NCBI GenBank assembly: GCA_965283955.1
Contig: CBDIQW010000001.1
Coordinates: forward strand, 1,426,001-1,490,000
DNA from: Emticicia sp965283955
Lineage (GTDB): Bacteria; Bacteroidota; Bacteroidia; Cytophagales; Spirosomataceae
Length of the DNA: 64,000 nucleotides
Reading direction: 5' to 3'
Positions 1-7,745 of the stretch are shown here, piece by piece. Below the pieces are notes generated by a model. That model was not told the origin of the DNA. It saw nothing but the letters and a program-made list of their open reading frames with translations, and made no database searches. Each line of letters begins with the position of its first letter. Within the stretch, counting starts at the first letter, position 1. The translations under genes and the position numbers were made by a program.

Positions 1-1
1 T

Positions 2-124
2 ATCTTGCACCACAGTGGCTACCAATACGGTGTGTTTGAACATAGTAAATCCATTCATCTATTCAGACTATTCGTAACTACTCAAGTAACACAAATGGAT
101 TGGTTTTCTAACAGATTTCTATAA
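2..124 (+). CDS. C-terminal end of an unidentified protein (partial)
   Basis: An open frame enters from the left edge and stops with TAA at 122-124, giving about 40 residues rich in aromatic and hydrophobic positions and ending DWFSNRFL. It could be the tail of a longer plus-strand gene, but no family can be named from so short a piece. The 237 bases between it and the next start hold no other obvious gene. Confidence 0.3.
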   Translation: MLHHSGYQYGVFEHSKSIHLFRLFVTTQVTQMDWFSNRFL

Positions 125-361
125 ATATTTCATAATCAACAACAAAAAGACCTTTCAGCATTTTTGTGCAAATTTATTTTTAGTCCCTTGTGAAAGGAGG
201 TTCTTCATGGACTACAATTATATAAGAAAGACAGGGTATCTCTAAACGAGACAGCAATAATAAAGATAATATTCTATAAATTAAAAGAAACTCAACACTT
301 TTTTTCACTCTTTCAATATTTTGCTCTAAATTGGTGATTGTTGATAAATAATATTTTTCTA

Positions 362-1162
362 ATGAAAATTTCTATCATTGGTTCTGGAAATGTTGGCTGG
401 CATTTGGGTATCTCGTTCGAAAATCATCATCATCCTGTTTGTGAAGTATTTAGTCGAAATAGGGCAAAAGCGGAGAAGTTGAGCGAAATGCTCTACAAAG
501 CCGAAGCAAAAACAGACCTCGACTTTTCGGAAAGTGAAGCCGAATTATTTATTCTTTCAGTGGCGGATGATGCAATGGAAGATGTTTGTTCTAAACTGAT
601 TTTGCCCGAAAATGCTATTTTGGCTCATACATCAGGTAGTAAATCGTTGGATGATTTGCAGAAACTCATGCTCATTTACCACGATTTACCCGTAAAATGT
701 GCTGTTTTTTATCCGTTAATGACCTTTTCGACAGGAAAACGCTTGGATTTAAAATCTGTACCTTTCTGCATCGAAGCAGTTGATGAAGAAACCGAGCAAG
801 TTTTGGTTGACATTGCTCAAGAAATGAGCGATACTGTTTATCTATTGAGTTCGGAAGAGCGAAAAGTGCTGCACGTAGCAGCGGTTTTTGCCTGTAATTT
901 TACGAATCATTTATTGGCTTTATCAAAAAGTATTACCGATAACGAAAATCTGGAATTTGATTTATTGAAACCAATTATTTCGGAAACTTTCAAGAAAGCA
1001 TTAAAGGCCGATGACCCCGCCGATGTACAAACTGGCCCCGCCATTCGGAATGATAAAACTATCATCAATCGCCACCTCGATTATCTGAAAGATGATACCC
1101 GATTGTTGGAAATTTATGAGGTCTTGACCGAGAGTATTCAAACGCATAATCTAAATCAATAA
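362..1162 (+). CDS. Rossmann-like DUF2520 domain protein
   Basis: The product is about 266 residues. It opens with a dinucleotide-binding glycine motif, GSGNVGWHLG, at residues 7-16, followed by an NADP-dehydrogenase-like N-terminal half and a helical DUF2520 C-terminal half with the family-typical stretch HTSGSKSLDDL. Such proteins resemble pyrroline-5-carboxylate and ketopantoate reductases, but their substrate is not established. I prefer the ATG at 362 over the TTG at 338, because it places the beta strand KISIIG directly at the N-terminus as in the family. A strong hairpin follows the stop immediately. The family call is firm; the enzymatic role is unknown. Confidence 0.85.
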   Translation: MKISIIGSGNVGWHLGISFENHHHPVCEVFSRNRAKAEKLSEMLYKAEAKTDLDFSESEAELFILSVADDAMEDVCSKLILPENAILAHTSGSKSLDDLQKLMLIYHDLPVKCAVFYPLMTFSTGKRLDLKSVPFCIEAVDEETEQVLVDIAQEMSDTVYLLSSEERKVLHVAAVFACNFTNHLLALSKSITDNENLEFDLLKPIISETFKKALKADDPADVQTGPAIRNDKTIINRHLDYLKDDTRLLEIYEVLTESIQTHNLNQ

Positions 1163-1164
1163 AC

Positions 1165-1198
1165 AAACCTATAAGGTTTCCGAAATCCTTATAGGTTT
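1165..1198. repeat. REP-like hairpin upstream of the transposase relic
   Basis: The arms AAACCTATAAGG and CCTTATAGGTTT form a 12-bp perfect stem around a 10-base loop. It lies between the DUF2520 stop and the transposase start and matches the hairpin at 1841-1874. It may also terminate the DUF2520 transcript, although no long T tract follows. Confidence 0.75.
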
Positions 1199-1211
1199 AA
1201 ACAATTTAAAA

Positions 1212-1819
1212 ATGAAAGGCTTAGATAATTTCGAGGCAAATAATTTCTATCACATTGTGAACCATGCAGTTGGTAATGAAAATCTTTTTCGTACTACCGA
1301 TAATTACCGCTATTTTTAGATAGATATAGCCACCATATCTCCCCAGCCCTTGAAACCTTCGCCTATTGCTTAATGCCTAATTATTCGGGCGGCGTTCCGC
1401 TTCATTTGCTTGTCAGAGTTCGGTCTATTGAAGAGTTGAGCCAAGACCCTAAGTTCAAGGGCGATGTACATAAATATGTTATGCAAAAAATCAGTAATCT
1501 GCTAAATGGCTACGCCAAAGCCTATAATATCCGTTTTGACCGAAAAGGAGCATTGTTTATAGATTACACTAAGCGTTTTTGGGTAGATTCTGATACTTAC
1601 TTTACAGCAGCAATCAATTATATACATCAAAATCCTGTTAGTCATGGTTTTGTGAATAATTTGGACGAGTGGAACTATTCGTCCTATCATTCGTTACTTT
1701 CTGAAAAAAGTACGAAATTAAGGCGTGAAGAGGTAATTAGTTGGTTTGGAGATAAAGAAGAATTTGTAGATTTCCATAAACAAAACCAAGTAATACTAAA
1801 TGAGGATTTTGAATTTTAA
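1212..1819 (+). pseudogene. REP-associated tyrosine transposase (RAYT, IS200-like), broken
   Basis: Translation from the ATG at 1212 begins MKGLDNFEANNFYHIVNHAV, typical of a Y1 transposase, and hits TAG at 1317-1319. Adding one T to the T run at 1312-1317 restores a frame that continues through the ATG at 1373 to the TAA at 1817-1819. The C-terminal part carries YIHQNPV and NYSSYHSL, which are characteristic of RAYTs. The His-hydrophobic-His metal site, normally seen as PNHFHLLV, reads PNYSGGVPLHLLV: seven codons at 1382-1402 replace the first two residues of the HUH motif. The gene is therefore frameshifted and has lost its metal-binding site, and it should be inactive. Matching hairpins lie on both sides, as expected for a RAYT that mobilises REP sequences. 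Confidence 0.85.
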
Positions 1820-1840
1820 AACCTAATTAAGCCTATAATT

Positions 1841-1874
1841 AAACCTATAAGGTTTTTGGAAACCTTATAGGTTT
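1841..1874. repeat. REP-like hairpin downstream of the transposase relic
   Basis: A perfect 15-bp inverted repeat, AAACCTATAAGGTTT and AAACCTTATAGGTTT, encloses the four-base loop TTGG. It shares its 12-base outer arm with the hairpin at 1165-1198. It also lies just downstream of the aldolase gene on the minus strand and could act as a shared bidirectional terminator. Confidence 0.8.
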
Positions 1875-1884
1875 GGAATTACTA

Positions 1885-2967
1885 TTATATAAGTCCTTCG
1901 TTACGGTTAATACAATTTAAATCTTCGAAAGCTACTTTCAAACGAGCAATCATATTTTCTTCACCTTTGCGTAACCATACACGTGGGTCGTAATATTTTT
2001 TGTTCGGAGAATCTTCGCCTTCTGGATTGCCCAATTGCGACTGTAAGTATCCTTCTTTGTCTTTATAATATTTCAAGATACCTTCCCAAGTTGACCATTG
2101 TACGTCAGTGTCGATGTTCATTTTCACTGCACCGTATTTGATGGCTTCTCTGATTTCTTCACGTGAGCTGCCCGAACCACCGTGGAACACGAAGTTTACT
2201 GGCAATTCGCCCGTTCCGAATTTCTCTTGGATGAAATCTTGTGAGTTTTTCAAGATGATTGGCGATAATTTCACGTTACCTGGTTTATAAACACCGTGTA
2301 CGTTTCCGAATGCCGCAGCAATTGTGAAGTTCGGAGAAATTTTACCTAATTCTTCGTAAGCATAAGCTACTTCCGAAGGTTGTGTATAAAGTTTCGAGCT
2401 ATCAACGTCTGAGTTGTCAACGCCGTCTTCTTCACCACCTGTTACACCTAATTCGATTTCGAGAGTCATGCCAATTTTGGCCATTCTCTCCAAATATTTT
2501 GCACAGATTTCGATGTTTTCTTCCAAAGGCTCTTCCGATAAATCAATCATGTGCGAGCTAAACAATGGTTTGCCGTGTTGAGCAAAGAATTTCTCGCCTG
2601 CATCCAACAAACCGTCTATCCAAGGTAATAATTTTTTTGCACAGTGGTCAGTATGTAATACAACTGGAATACCATACATTTCAGCGATTTGATGCACGTG
2701 CATCGCACCCGAAATTGCTCCAGCAATGGCTGCTTCTTGATTTTTGTTTGGTAAACTTTTACCAGCGTAGAAAGAAGCTCCACCATTTGAAAATTGAATA
2801 ATAACTGGCGAATTTACAGCTTTAGCTGCTTCCATTACACCATTTACAGAGTTAGTTCCAACAACATTTACCGCAGGAAGGGCGTAATCATTTTCGTTGG
2901 CGTGACGCAACAAAGCATTCAATGCTTCACCTGTAACGACGCCTGGTTTGATTAGAGATTGACTCAT
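1885..2967 (-). CDS. fbaA: Class II fructose-bisphosphate aldolase
   Basis: A 360-residue zinc enzyme cleaves fructose 1,6-bisphosphate to dihydroxyacetone phosphate and glyceraldehyde 3-phosphate in cytoplasmic glycolysis and gluconeogenesis. The catalytic aspartate and first zinc histidine are in LHTDHCAKK (about residues 107-108). Further metal and phosphate ligands lie in the stretches FGNVHGVY, FVFHGGSGSS and MNIDTDVQW. Length and motif order fit the class IIA (E. coli FbaA) type. It is a single-gene unit on the minus strand; about 170 bases separate it from the next minus-strand gene upstream. No defects are seen. Confidence 0.96.
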   Translation of the reverse strand: MSQSLIKPGVVTGEALNALLRHANENDYALPAVNVVGTNSVNGVMEAAKAVNSPVIIQFSNGGASFYAGKSLPNKNQEAAIAGAISGAMHVHQIAEMYGIPVVLHTDHCAKKLLPWIDGLLDAGEKFFAQHGKPLFSSHMIDLSEEPLEENIEICAKYLERMAKIGMTLEIELGVTGGEEDGVDNSDVDSSKLYTQPSEVAYAYEELGKISPNFTIAAAFGNVHGVYKPGNVKLSPIILKNSQDFIQEKFGTGELPVNFVFHGGSGSSREEIREAIKYGAVKMNIDTDVQWSTWEGILKYYKDKEGYLQSQLGNPEGEDSPNKKYYDPRVWLRKGEENMIARLKVAFEDLNCINRNEGLI

Positions 2968-3100
2968 GAGTACCGTTTTTGAATTTTAAAAAGAAATAAT
3001 GTTATTATAATGATAGATGAAGCCTAATTGATGAATTTTAATGCAAATTAATGCTTTTTTGATGAAATATTGCTGTTTTACATTAAAATTTAAGAGATTA

Positions 3101-3132
3101 AGGAAGGCTTCGTTTGAAACGAAGCCTTCCTT
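3101..3132 (-). terminator. Terminator-like hairpin after the SGNH hydrolase gene
   Basis: A near-perfect palindrome with arms AAGGAAGGCTTCGTTT and AAACGAAGCCTTCCTT sits four bases beyond the stop at 3136. The T tract on the minus strand is weak. Confidence 0.6.
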
Positions 3133-3135
3133 CGC

Positions 3136-3810
3136 TTACTTAACCACTGCTTTCATCATCAAATCAGCTACAAACTGATTACCGATTTCATTCAAGTGTA
3201 CACGGTCAGTTGTTAAAATTCCAGACTCTCTATTCGTAGGATTATTTTTTAGGTTGTAACCTATAAATTCTTTGCGTAAATCAATCAACGGACAATCGAA
3301 TTTGGCAGAAATCGTGCGGATGATGTTTGAGTAATGATTCAAATCGCCATCTTGTTGATTGCTGTTATCAGTGCGTTCGCCGATGGCGGCTGGTGTGCAG
3401 CAAATTACTTTGATTCCCTGCGACTGTAATTTTTTAATGAGAGCAGTATAGAAATTACCAAATTTATCGGCATCGGTACCCGTTCCGTAGCTGGCTTTGT
3501 GCCAAACGTCATTCACACCCACGTAAATCACAACAACATCAGGCTTTTGTGACAACACATCATCTTCCATTCTTAAATACAAATCATAGACTTTGTTCCC
3601 GCCAATGCCCGCTCCTATTAACTGGTATTTGTCTTTAATGCCTTGTTTTTCAAGCATTTCTTTCATTTTGGTGATGTAGCCACCTGGGTTTACGCCCGCT
3701 TGCGTAATAGAATCACCAAAGAAAATAACCTTTGTGGGTTTGTCTTGTGTAAGAGAAAACATCGAGAGTGAGAGTAAAACTAAAAGTAGAGGTTTGAATG
3801 AGGTTTTCAT
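3136..3810 (-). CDS. Secreted SGNH/GDSL-family hydrolase
   Basis: This 224-residue protein starts with a hydrophobic signal peptide ending near residue 22. Block I carries the nucleophile in FFGDSITQ, the block II glycine region is GAGIGGNKVYDL, block III has the oxyanion asparagine in YVGVNDVWH, and block V holds the Asp-x-x-His pair in TDRVHLNEIG. All four catalytic blocks are intact, so it is probably an active esterase or carbohydrate acetyl-esterase in the periplasm. Relatives include rhamnogalacturonan acetylesterase-like and platelet-activating-factor acetylhydrolase-like enzymes; the substrate cannot be read from the sequence. A hairpin follows the stop. Confidence 0.88.
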   Translation of the reverse strand: MKTSFKPLLLVLLSLSMFSLTQDKPTKVIFFGDSITQAGVNPGGYITKMKEMLEKQGIKDKYQLIGAGIGGNKVYDLYLRMEDDVLSQKPDVVVIYVGVNDVWHKASYGTGTDADKFGNFYTALIKKLQSQGIKVICCTPAAIGERTDNSNQQDGDLNHYSNIIRTISAKFDCPLIDLRKEFIGYNLKNNPTNRESGILTTDRVHLNEIGNQFVADLMMKAVVK

Positions 3811-3971
3811 TGAGTTTTATTAAAATGAAATGGTTGAATAATTTGAATTTACGAATTAATCGAATGACGATTTACGAATAATTGAGCACATAAATGCTGA
3901 ATAAACTTATTCCCAGATTATAATTAACTATTTGTAAACGAAAGTAAAAAGATATTAGCAGAAAACAAAAA

Positions 3972-4001
3972 ACAGCGTTTCGGAAAGTTCCAAAACGCTG
4001 T
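3972..4001 (-). terminator. Rho-independent terminator
   Basis: Arms ACAGCGTTT and AAACGCTGT are followed on the minus strand by a T-rich run. It sits about 35 bases downstream of the stop of the 4037-4453 gene. Confidence 0.75.
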
Positions 4002-4036
4002 CTAAATCCCCTAAACTAAATACTAACTAATCTTTA

Positions 4037-4453
4037 TTACTTCACCTCAACTGAGCGATATTCGGCTGGTGTTGGTGCGTGTGTTTCTAAATTTACTTCT
4101 TTTGAAATTACCTCTTTACCATTCGAGATTTCAAAACGATATTTACCATCTGAAAGACCTGTCAAATCAAATTTCTTTGAGAATTTATTGGCTTGTTTAC
4201 CAACTACCTCCGAATAAATGACTTCGTTGCGGTCGTTTTTCAAAGTAATATCCAATGCTCTTCCTTCTTTCTTTTCGATTAAAACATTAACTTTCATTGA
4301 GTTAATGACACGATACATGCCTACATCAAATGTGCGTTTACTGGCGGTTTTGCTTTCATCTTTTTTGCCAATTGGCTCAGATGCTACTACTGTCGAGAAT
4401 GTGAATACACCTGCTACAAGAGCGATTGCGAAATTTTTAATTTGAGCTTTCAT
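4037..4453 (-). CDS. Small secreted beta-sandwich-like protein, paralogue 1
   Basis: The 138-residue product has a signal peptide ending at about residue 24 (VVASEP), a short charged linker, and one domain of about 85 residues with the pattern MKVNVLIEKKEGRALDITL, then VIYSEVVGKQANKFSKKFDL, then GKYRFEISNGKEVISKEV. The same domain recurs in the two genes upstream, at 4589-5030 and 5166-5579. The layout of short strands ending in G-x-Y-x-h-x-h-x-x-G resembles the fold of C-terminal sorting or Ig-like domains in Bacteroidetes secreted proteins, but here it stands alone. No family was recognised with certainty. It differs from its sisters by a longer C-terminal tail (THAPTPAEYRSVEVK). Confidence 0.75.
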   Translation of the reverse strand: MKAQIKNFAIALVAGVFTFSTVVASEPIGKKDESKTASKRTFDVGMYRVINSMKVNVLIEKKEGRALDITLKNDRNEVIYSEVVGKQANKFSKKFDLTGLSDGKYRFEISNGKEVISKEVNLETHAPTPAEYRSVEVK

Positions 4454-4588
4454 AATTTTGTGATTGACTTTGAATGTTTGTAATTTTTATAGCTTGCGGA
4501 TTGCCGCACCATTCTATTATAAGATGCTGTGATGGTTAGCTGCGTTGCACTGTTTTGCCTAATCGGTCGATACAAATGATGAACGGTA

Positions 4589-5030
4589 TTAGTAACTTAA
4601 AGTACCTTTTCCTTTCAAGATTTCTTTTGTGATAACATACTCACCGTTGGTGATTTCGATAAAATACTTACCAGCCTCGATTGTCGAAAAATCATATTTG
4701 AATTTATAACCCGTAGCTTTTTTGCCAACTCTTTCTTCGCTCAATACATTGCCTTTTTCGTTCATCAGTTTTACGATGGCTGTTTTACCAGCATCTTTTG
4801 TCAGTGTAAGACTCAATTGTAATGAGTTTACGTTTCCTATTTCATACATTCCAACTTTGAGGTTGCTCATTTTGTAGGTGGCCAATCGAGTTTGAAGTAG
4901 TTGCGGCTTCTGTTTTCTCTACCTTTTTATCTTCTTTTTTGTCTTCTGCGTTTGCATTGAAGAATACTGTTGTTGCTAATAAAGCGATGGCGATTACGTG
5001 ATGACGCCCAGTTGATTGTAACGTTTTCAT
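4589..5030 (-). pseudogene. Small secreted protein, paralogue 2, frameshifted
   Basis: The 5' frame starts at 5030 with MKTLQST and matches paralogue 3, except for a 15-base in-frame insertion that adds the residues GRHHV inside the signal peptide. An extra base at about 4887 (minus-strand TCG ATT instead of TCA TTG) then throws the frame off, giving an early stop at 4842. The remaining domain continues in another frame from 4885 to 4589 and is nearly identical in pattern to paralogue 3, ending LKGKGTLSY. It is either a decayed duplicate or an error in the assembly. The flanking non-coding stretches also resemble those of paralogue 3, so the duplication unit included the spacer. Confidence 0.75.
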
Positions 5031-5165
5031 AATTTTGGAGCGGCGAACCGCAGTTTTAAATGTTTTATTTTATAGCTTTTTCAATTATTTAATTATAAGA
5101 TGTTGTGCTGGTTGTTTACGTTTCGAGTTTTAGCACAATCGGTCAAAACTCTTGATGAGCGGTTT

Positions 5166-5579
5166 TTAGTAGCTCAAAGTACCTTTTCCTTTTAAGATTT
5201 CTTTAGTAATAATGTGGTCGCCGTTTGTTACTTCGATGAAATATTTACCAAGGGCAGATTCAGAAAAGTCGAATCGGAAATTGTAAGCAGTTTCTTTTTT
5301 ACCAACTCTCTCTTGCGTTAGTATCGTTCCGTTTTCATCCATCAATTTTACTGTGGCTATTTTATCAGCATCTTTTGTAAGTGTAAAATTCAGTTTCATT
5401 GAGTTTACGTTTCCTACTTCATACATGCCAACTTTGAGGTTGCTCATTTTGTAGGTGGCCAATGAGTTTGAAGTAGTTGAAGCTTCGTTTTTCTCTAATT
5501 TTTTATCTTCTGCGTTTGCATTGAAGAATACTGTTGTTGCTAATAAAGCGATGGCGATTGTTGATTGTAACGTTTTCAT
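5166..5579 (-). CDS. Small secreted beta-sandwich-like protein, paralogue 3
   Basis: A 137-residue protein with signal peptide MKTLQSTIAIALLATTVFF, a lysine/glutamate-rich linker, then the domain MKLNFTLTKDADKIATVKL, TQERVGKKETAYNFRF and GKYFIEVTNGDHIITKEI. It is the intact copy of the broken gene at 4589-5030 and a more distant sister of 4037-4453. Only about 135 bases separate the copies, and the spacers share the motif ATTATAAGATG and a following C/G-rich stretch, so this is a tandem array. Function is unknown; secretion or surface exposure is inferred. Confidence 0.75.
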   Translation of the reverse strand: MKTLQSTIAIALLATTVFFNANAEDKKLEKNEASTTSNSLATYKMSNLKVGMYEVGNVNSMKLNFTLTKDADKIATVKLMDENGTILTQERVGKKETAYNFRFDFSESALGKYFIEVTNGDHIITKEILKGKGTLSY

Positions 5580-6267
5580 AATTTTTCTGTTTTTAAATAT
5601 TTTTATAGCTTTTTCTTTTTAATCCTGTATCGCAACGGCGACCCGTTCTTAAATCTTTGTAAATCGTGTCTTGTTGTTGTTTTGTTGAGTCAAAATTAGT
5701 GTTCCGATTTAAGCTCCGAAAACATAAGTGATGAAGTAGGTAATCTTTGTGATGAAATTCTTCTTCTATGTGATTCGGCTTGTAAAATTTTTTTTTTCTT
5801 ATTGTTCTTAAATCGTGTTCTGCCTTGTTTGATGATTCAAAGGTATGGGTAAAACTTGGTACTATGTAATACAAACTACTCAAATGGTTATTTTAAAAGG
5901 ACGAATGGCGATTAGACTTGATGGCTTCAAAACGCCCTTGTAACAAAATTTTATTTCCTTTTAATGCCATAATTATATTAATAACTTACACAAACCAAAT
6001 ATTGTTTTGTTTTCGAGCCAAATATCCTACTGACCACATATTACTATTTGAAAAAGCCGTGCCAAGAAATCTACCAACATGCCAAATAATATATAAATAA
6101 TTCACTATCAAGCACTTATGCAAAAAAACCAAAATTGATAAGCTTTTCAGAAGTCGAAAAAATGTCCATTTTCGTACAATTAAATGTCATTTTCGTACAC
6201 TATTTGGTTTTGATTCACAAAACTTTATTACATTTGGGCGTCAAAATAATCAACCTTTAATACTGAG
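5580..6267. other. Non-coding stretch between divergent transcription units
   Basis: This AT-rich stretch separates the minus-strand secreted-protein array from the plus-strand DUF1080 gene. The open frame at 5593-5883 lacks any recognisable domain and has low-complexity composition, so I do not call it. Two degenerate copies of a TTCTTAAATC...TTCAAAG pattern occur near 5650 and 5800. The useful content is at the right end, where two direct repeats lie upstream of the DUF1080 gene. Confidence 0.5.
6162..6199 (+). promoter_or_regulatory. Direct-repeat regulator site upstream of the DUF1080 gene
   Basis: Two copies of ATGTC(C)ATTTTCGTACA, at 6162-6178 and 6184-6199, lie 22 bases apart start-to-start, about two helical turns, some 70 bases before the ATG at 6268. 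Spacing and direct orientation suggest a dimeric activator of AraC type. The regulator is not identified. Confidence 0.4.
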
Positions 6268-7047
6268 ATGAAAAAAGTACAAATCATTGCTTCGGTTGCA
6301 TTCGCTATGCTTCTTAGTGCAAAATCTTATGCACAATATTCTTCTACTCCACCTGCGGTTTCGCCGATGCCGATGAAACCCGAAATGACCGAAATCTGGG
6401 ACCCAGAGGTTACGGTTGTAACTCCAGGAAAAACCAGTGCCGATGCACCTTCAGATGCCATTATCTTATTTGATGGTAAAGATTTATCTCAATGGGTAAG
6501 TGCGAAAGATGGTTCACCTGCTCCGTGGTTAGTAATTGATGGTCGAATGGAAGTGGTTCCAAAAACGGGTGATATTAAAACAAAATTGAAATTTGGTGAT
6601 TGTCAGCTTCACATCGAGTTTTCGGCTCCTGATGAAGTAACGAGCGTAAGCCAAGGTCGTGGCAATAGTGGGGTTTTCTTCCAAGACCGCTACGAATTAC
6701 AGATTTTGGATTCTTACCAAAACCGTACGTATCGCAACGGACAAGCGGGTAGTATATATAAGGATGCGGCTCCGCTCGTAAATGCGATGCGTAGCCCATT
6801 GGAATGGAATACGTATGATGTAATCTATACAGCACCTCGCTTCAAGCCAGATGGTCGTTTAGATTACCCTGCTCGTATTACGGTCTTGCACAATGGCGTT
6901 TTGGTTCAAAACAATACTACGATTTTGGGACTAACAAACTACATTGGTTTGCACCTATATCCAGAAGCTCACGGCGAAGACGTGATTCACTTACAAGACC
7001 ACGGTAACAAAACTCAATTCAGAAATATTTGGATTAGAAGACTGTAA
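6268..7047 (+). CDS. DUF1080 (3-keto-disaccharide hydrolase-type) secreted protein
   Basis: This 259-residue protein has a signal peptide ending near SYAQYS and a single DUF1080 concanavalin-like domain starting at IILFDGKDLSQW. Family landmarks include RGNSGVFFQDRYELQILDSY, TYRNGQAGSIY, and a closing KTQFRNIWIRRL. Members act on sugars in the periplasm, and some hydrolyse 3-keto-glycosides. The family call is secure; the substrate is not. It is transcribed alone, has paired direct repeats upstream and a strong terminator downstream. Confidence 0.9.
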   Translation: MKKVQIIASVAFAMLLSAKSYAQYSSTPPAVSPMPMKPEMTEIWDPEVTVVTPGKTSADAPSDAIILFDGKDLSQWVSAKDGSPAPWLVIDGRMEVVPKTGDIKTKLKFGDCQLHIEFSAPDEVTSVSQGRGNSGVFFQDRYELQILDSYQNRTYRNGQAGSIYKDAAPLVNAMRSPLEWNTYDVIYTAPRFKPDGRLDYPARITVLHNGVLVQNNTTILGLTNYIGLHLYPEAHGEDVIHLQDHGNKTQFRNIWIRRL

Positions 7048-7074
7048 TTTAGCCAATGGACGACAGTCGATAGA

Positions 7075-7113
7075 AACAGCTTCTTTCTTCTCTTGAAAGA
7101 AGCTGTTTTTGTT
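7075..7113 (+). terminator. Rho-independent terminator of the DUF1080 gene
   Basis: A 13-bp stem, AACAGCTTCTTTC and GAAAGAAGCTGTT, is followed by TTTTGTTT. Confidence 0.85.
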
Positions 7114-7123
7114 TACGAGTAGC

Positions 7124-7732
7124 TTAATTATTGGCAGCCAGTAGCTTTACGGCATCGCCATTCTTTACTTTTACATCACTCTTCAAAATTACTTTATCGC
7201 CTACTTTCAAGCCTTTGGCTGTCCATTTATCATTGACGAGCGTAGCCGTGATTGCTTTAGCAGTAGATTTCCCATCTTTTTCAGAAACTACATAAACCGA
7301 ACAAGTGCCTTTATTATCACGAATCAACCCATCAGTAATCTGAAAGTTTTTATCGACTACTCCTACCCTTACTGGTTTTGGTGGTTTGGGAGTAGAAGGT
7401 GTTCTTGCACGAGTTGGTGGCGGCGGTGGTGGTGGAACTTCTGAACCTGACGAACGGAAGTTACGAGGTTCTGGAGGTGCAGGCACACTCGCTCTCGGTG
7501 ATGCTGGATGAGCAGGTGGTGCAGGGTACGTACTTCCGTAACGATAGTAATTACGACTACCATGCGTACTGAAGTTTACGTTATCGCCGTTTACGGTGAT
7601 TCTGAAATCTTTTTCTTGCAAATCTTTATAGCGGCTTCCCCAGGTTTTATTCACCCAGTTCCAAACTTTTTCATAAACTGCCGCCGATTGTGGTTCTAAA
7701 TCAATCAAAAGTTTTTCACCTTTTAAACGCAC
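7124..7732 (-). CDS. C-terminal part of the BlaR1-like peptidase, split by a frameshift
   Basis: The frame is open from just inside the end of the BlaR1-like gene, reading IKNKKDFEVRLKGEKLLID before the GTG at 7732. That fits as a continuation of ...LYKDGL, since M56 proteins of this phylum commonly end with a DGL-IK-x-K-x-F-x-V segment followed by an ITVNG motif. One surplus base near 7757 explains the split. The piece holds the segment WNWVNKTWG, a proline-rich stretch (residues 70-118 of this frame, including EVPPPPPPPTRARTP) and a C-terminal domain with VVDKNFQITDGLIRDNKGTCSVYVV. It lacks its own signal peptide or ribosome binding context, which supports the fusion view. As a separate gene it would be a proline-rich protein of unknown role. 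Confidence 0.6.
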   Translation of the reverse strand: MRLKGEKLLIDLEPQSAAVYEKVWNWVNKTWGSRYKDLQEKDFRITVNGDNVNFSTHGSRNYYRYGSTYPAPPAHPASPRASVPAPPEPRNFRSSGSEVPPPPPPPTRARTPSTPKPPKPVRVGVVDKNFQITDGLIRDNKGTCSVYVVSEKDGKSTAKAITATLVNDKWTAKGLKVGDKVILKSDVKVKNGDAVKLLAANN

Positions 7733-7745
7733 TTCAAAATCTTTT

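Noticed and set aside
5593..5883. 96-codon minus-strand frame upstream of the secreted-protein array
   Set aside because: Low-complexity composition, no start context, and overlaps the promoter region of the 5166-5579 gene.
7369..7563. Overlapping 64-codon minus-strand frame in the proline-rich region
   Set aside because: Histidine- and glutamine-rich reading is the shifted image of the proline codons.
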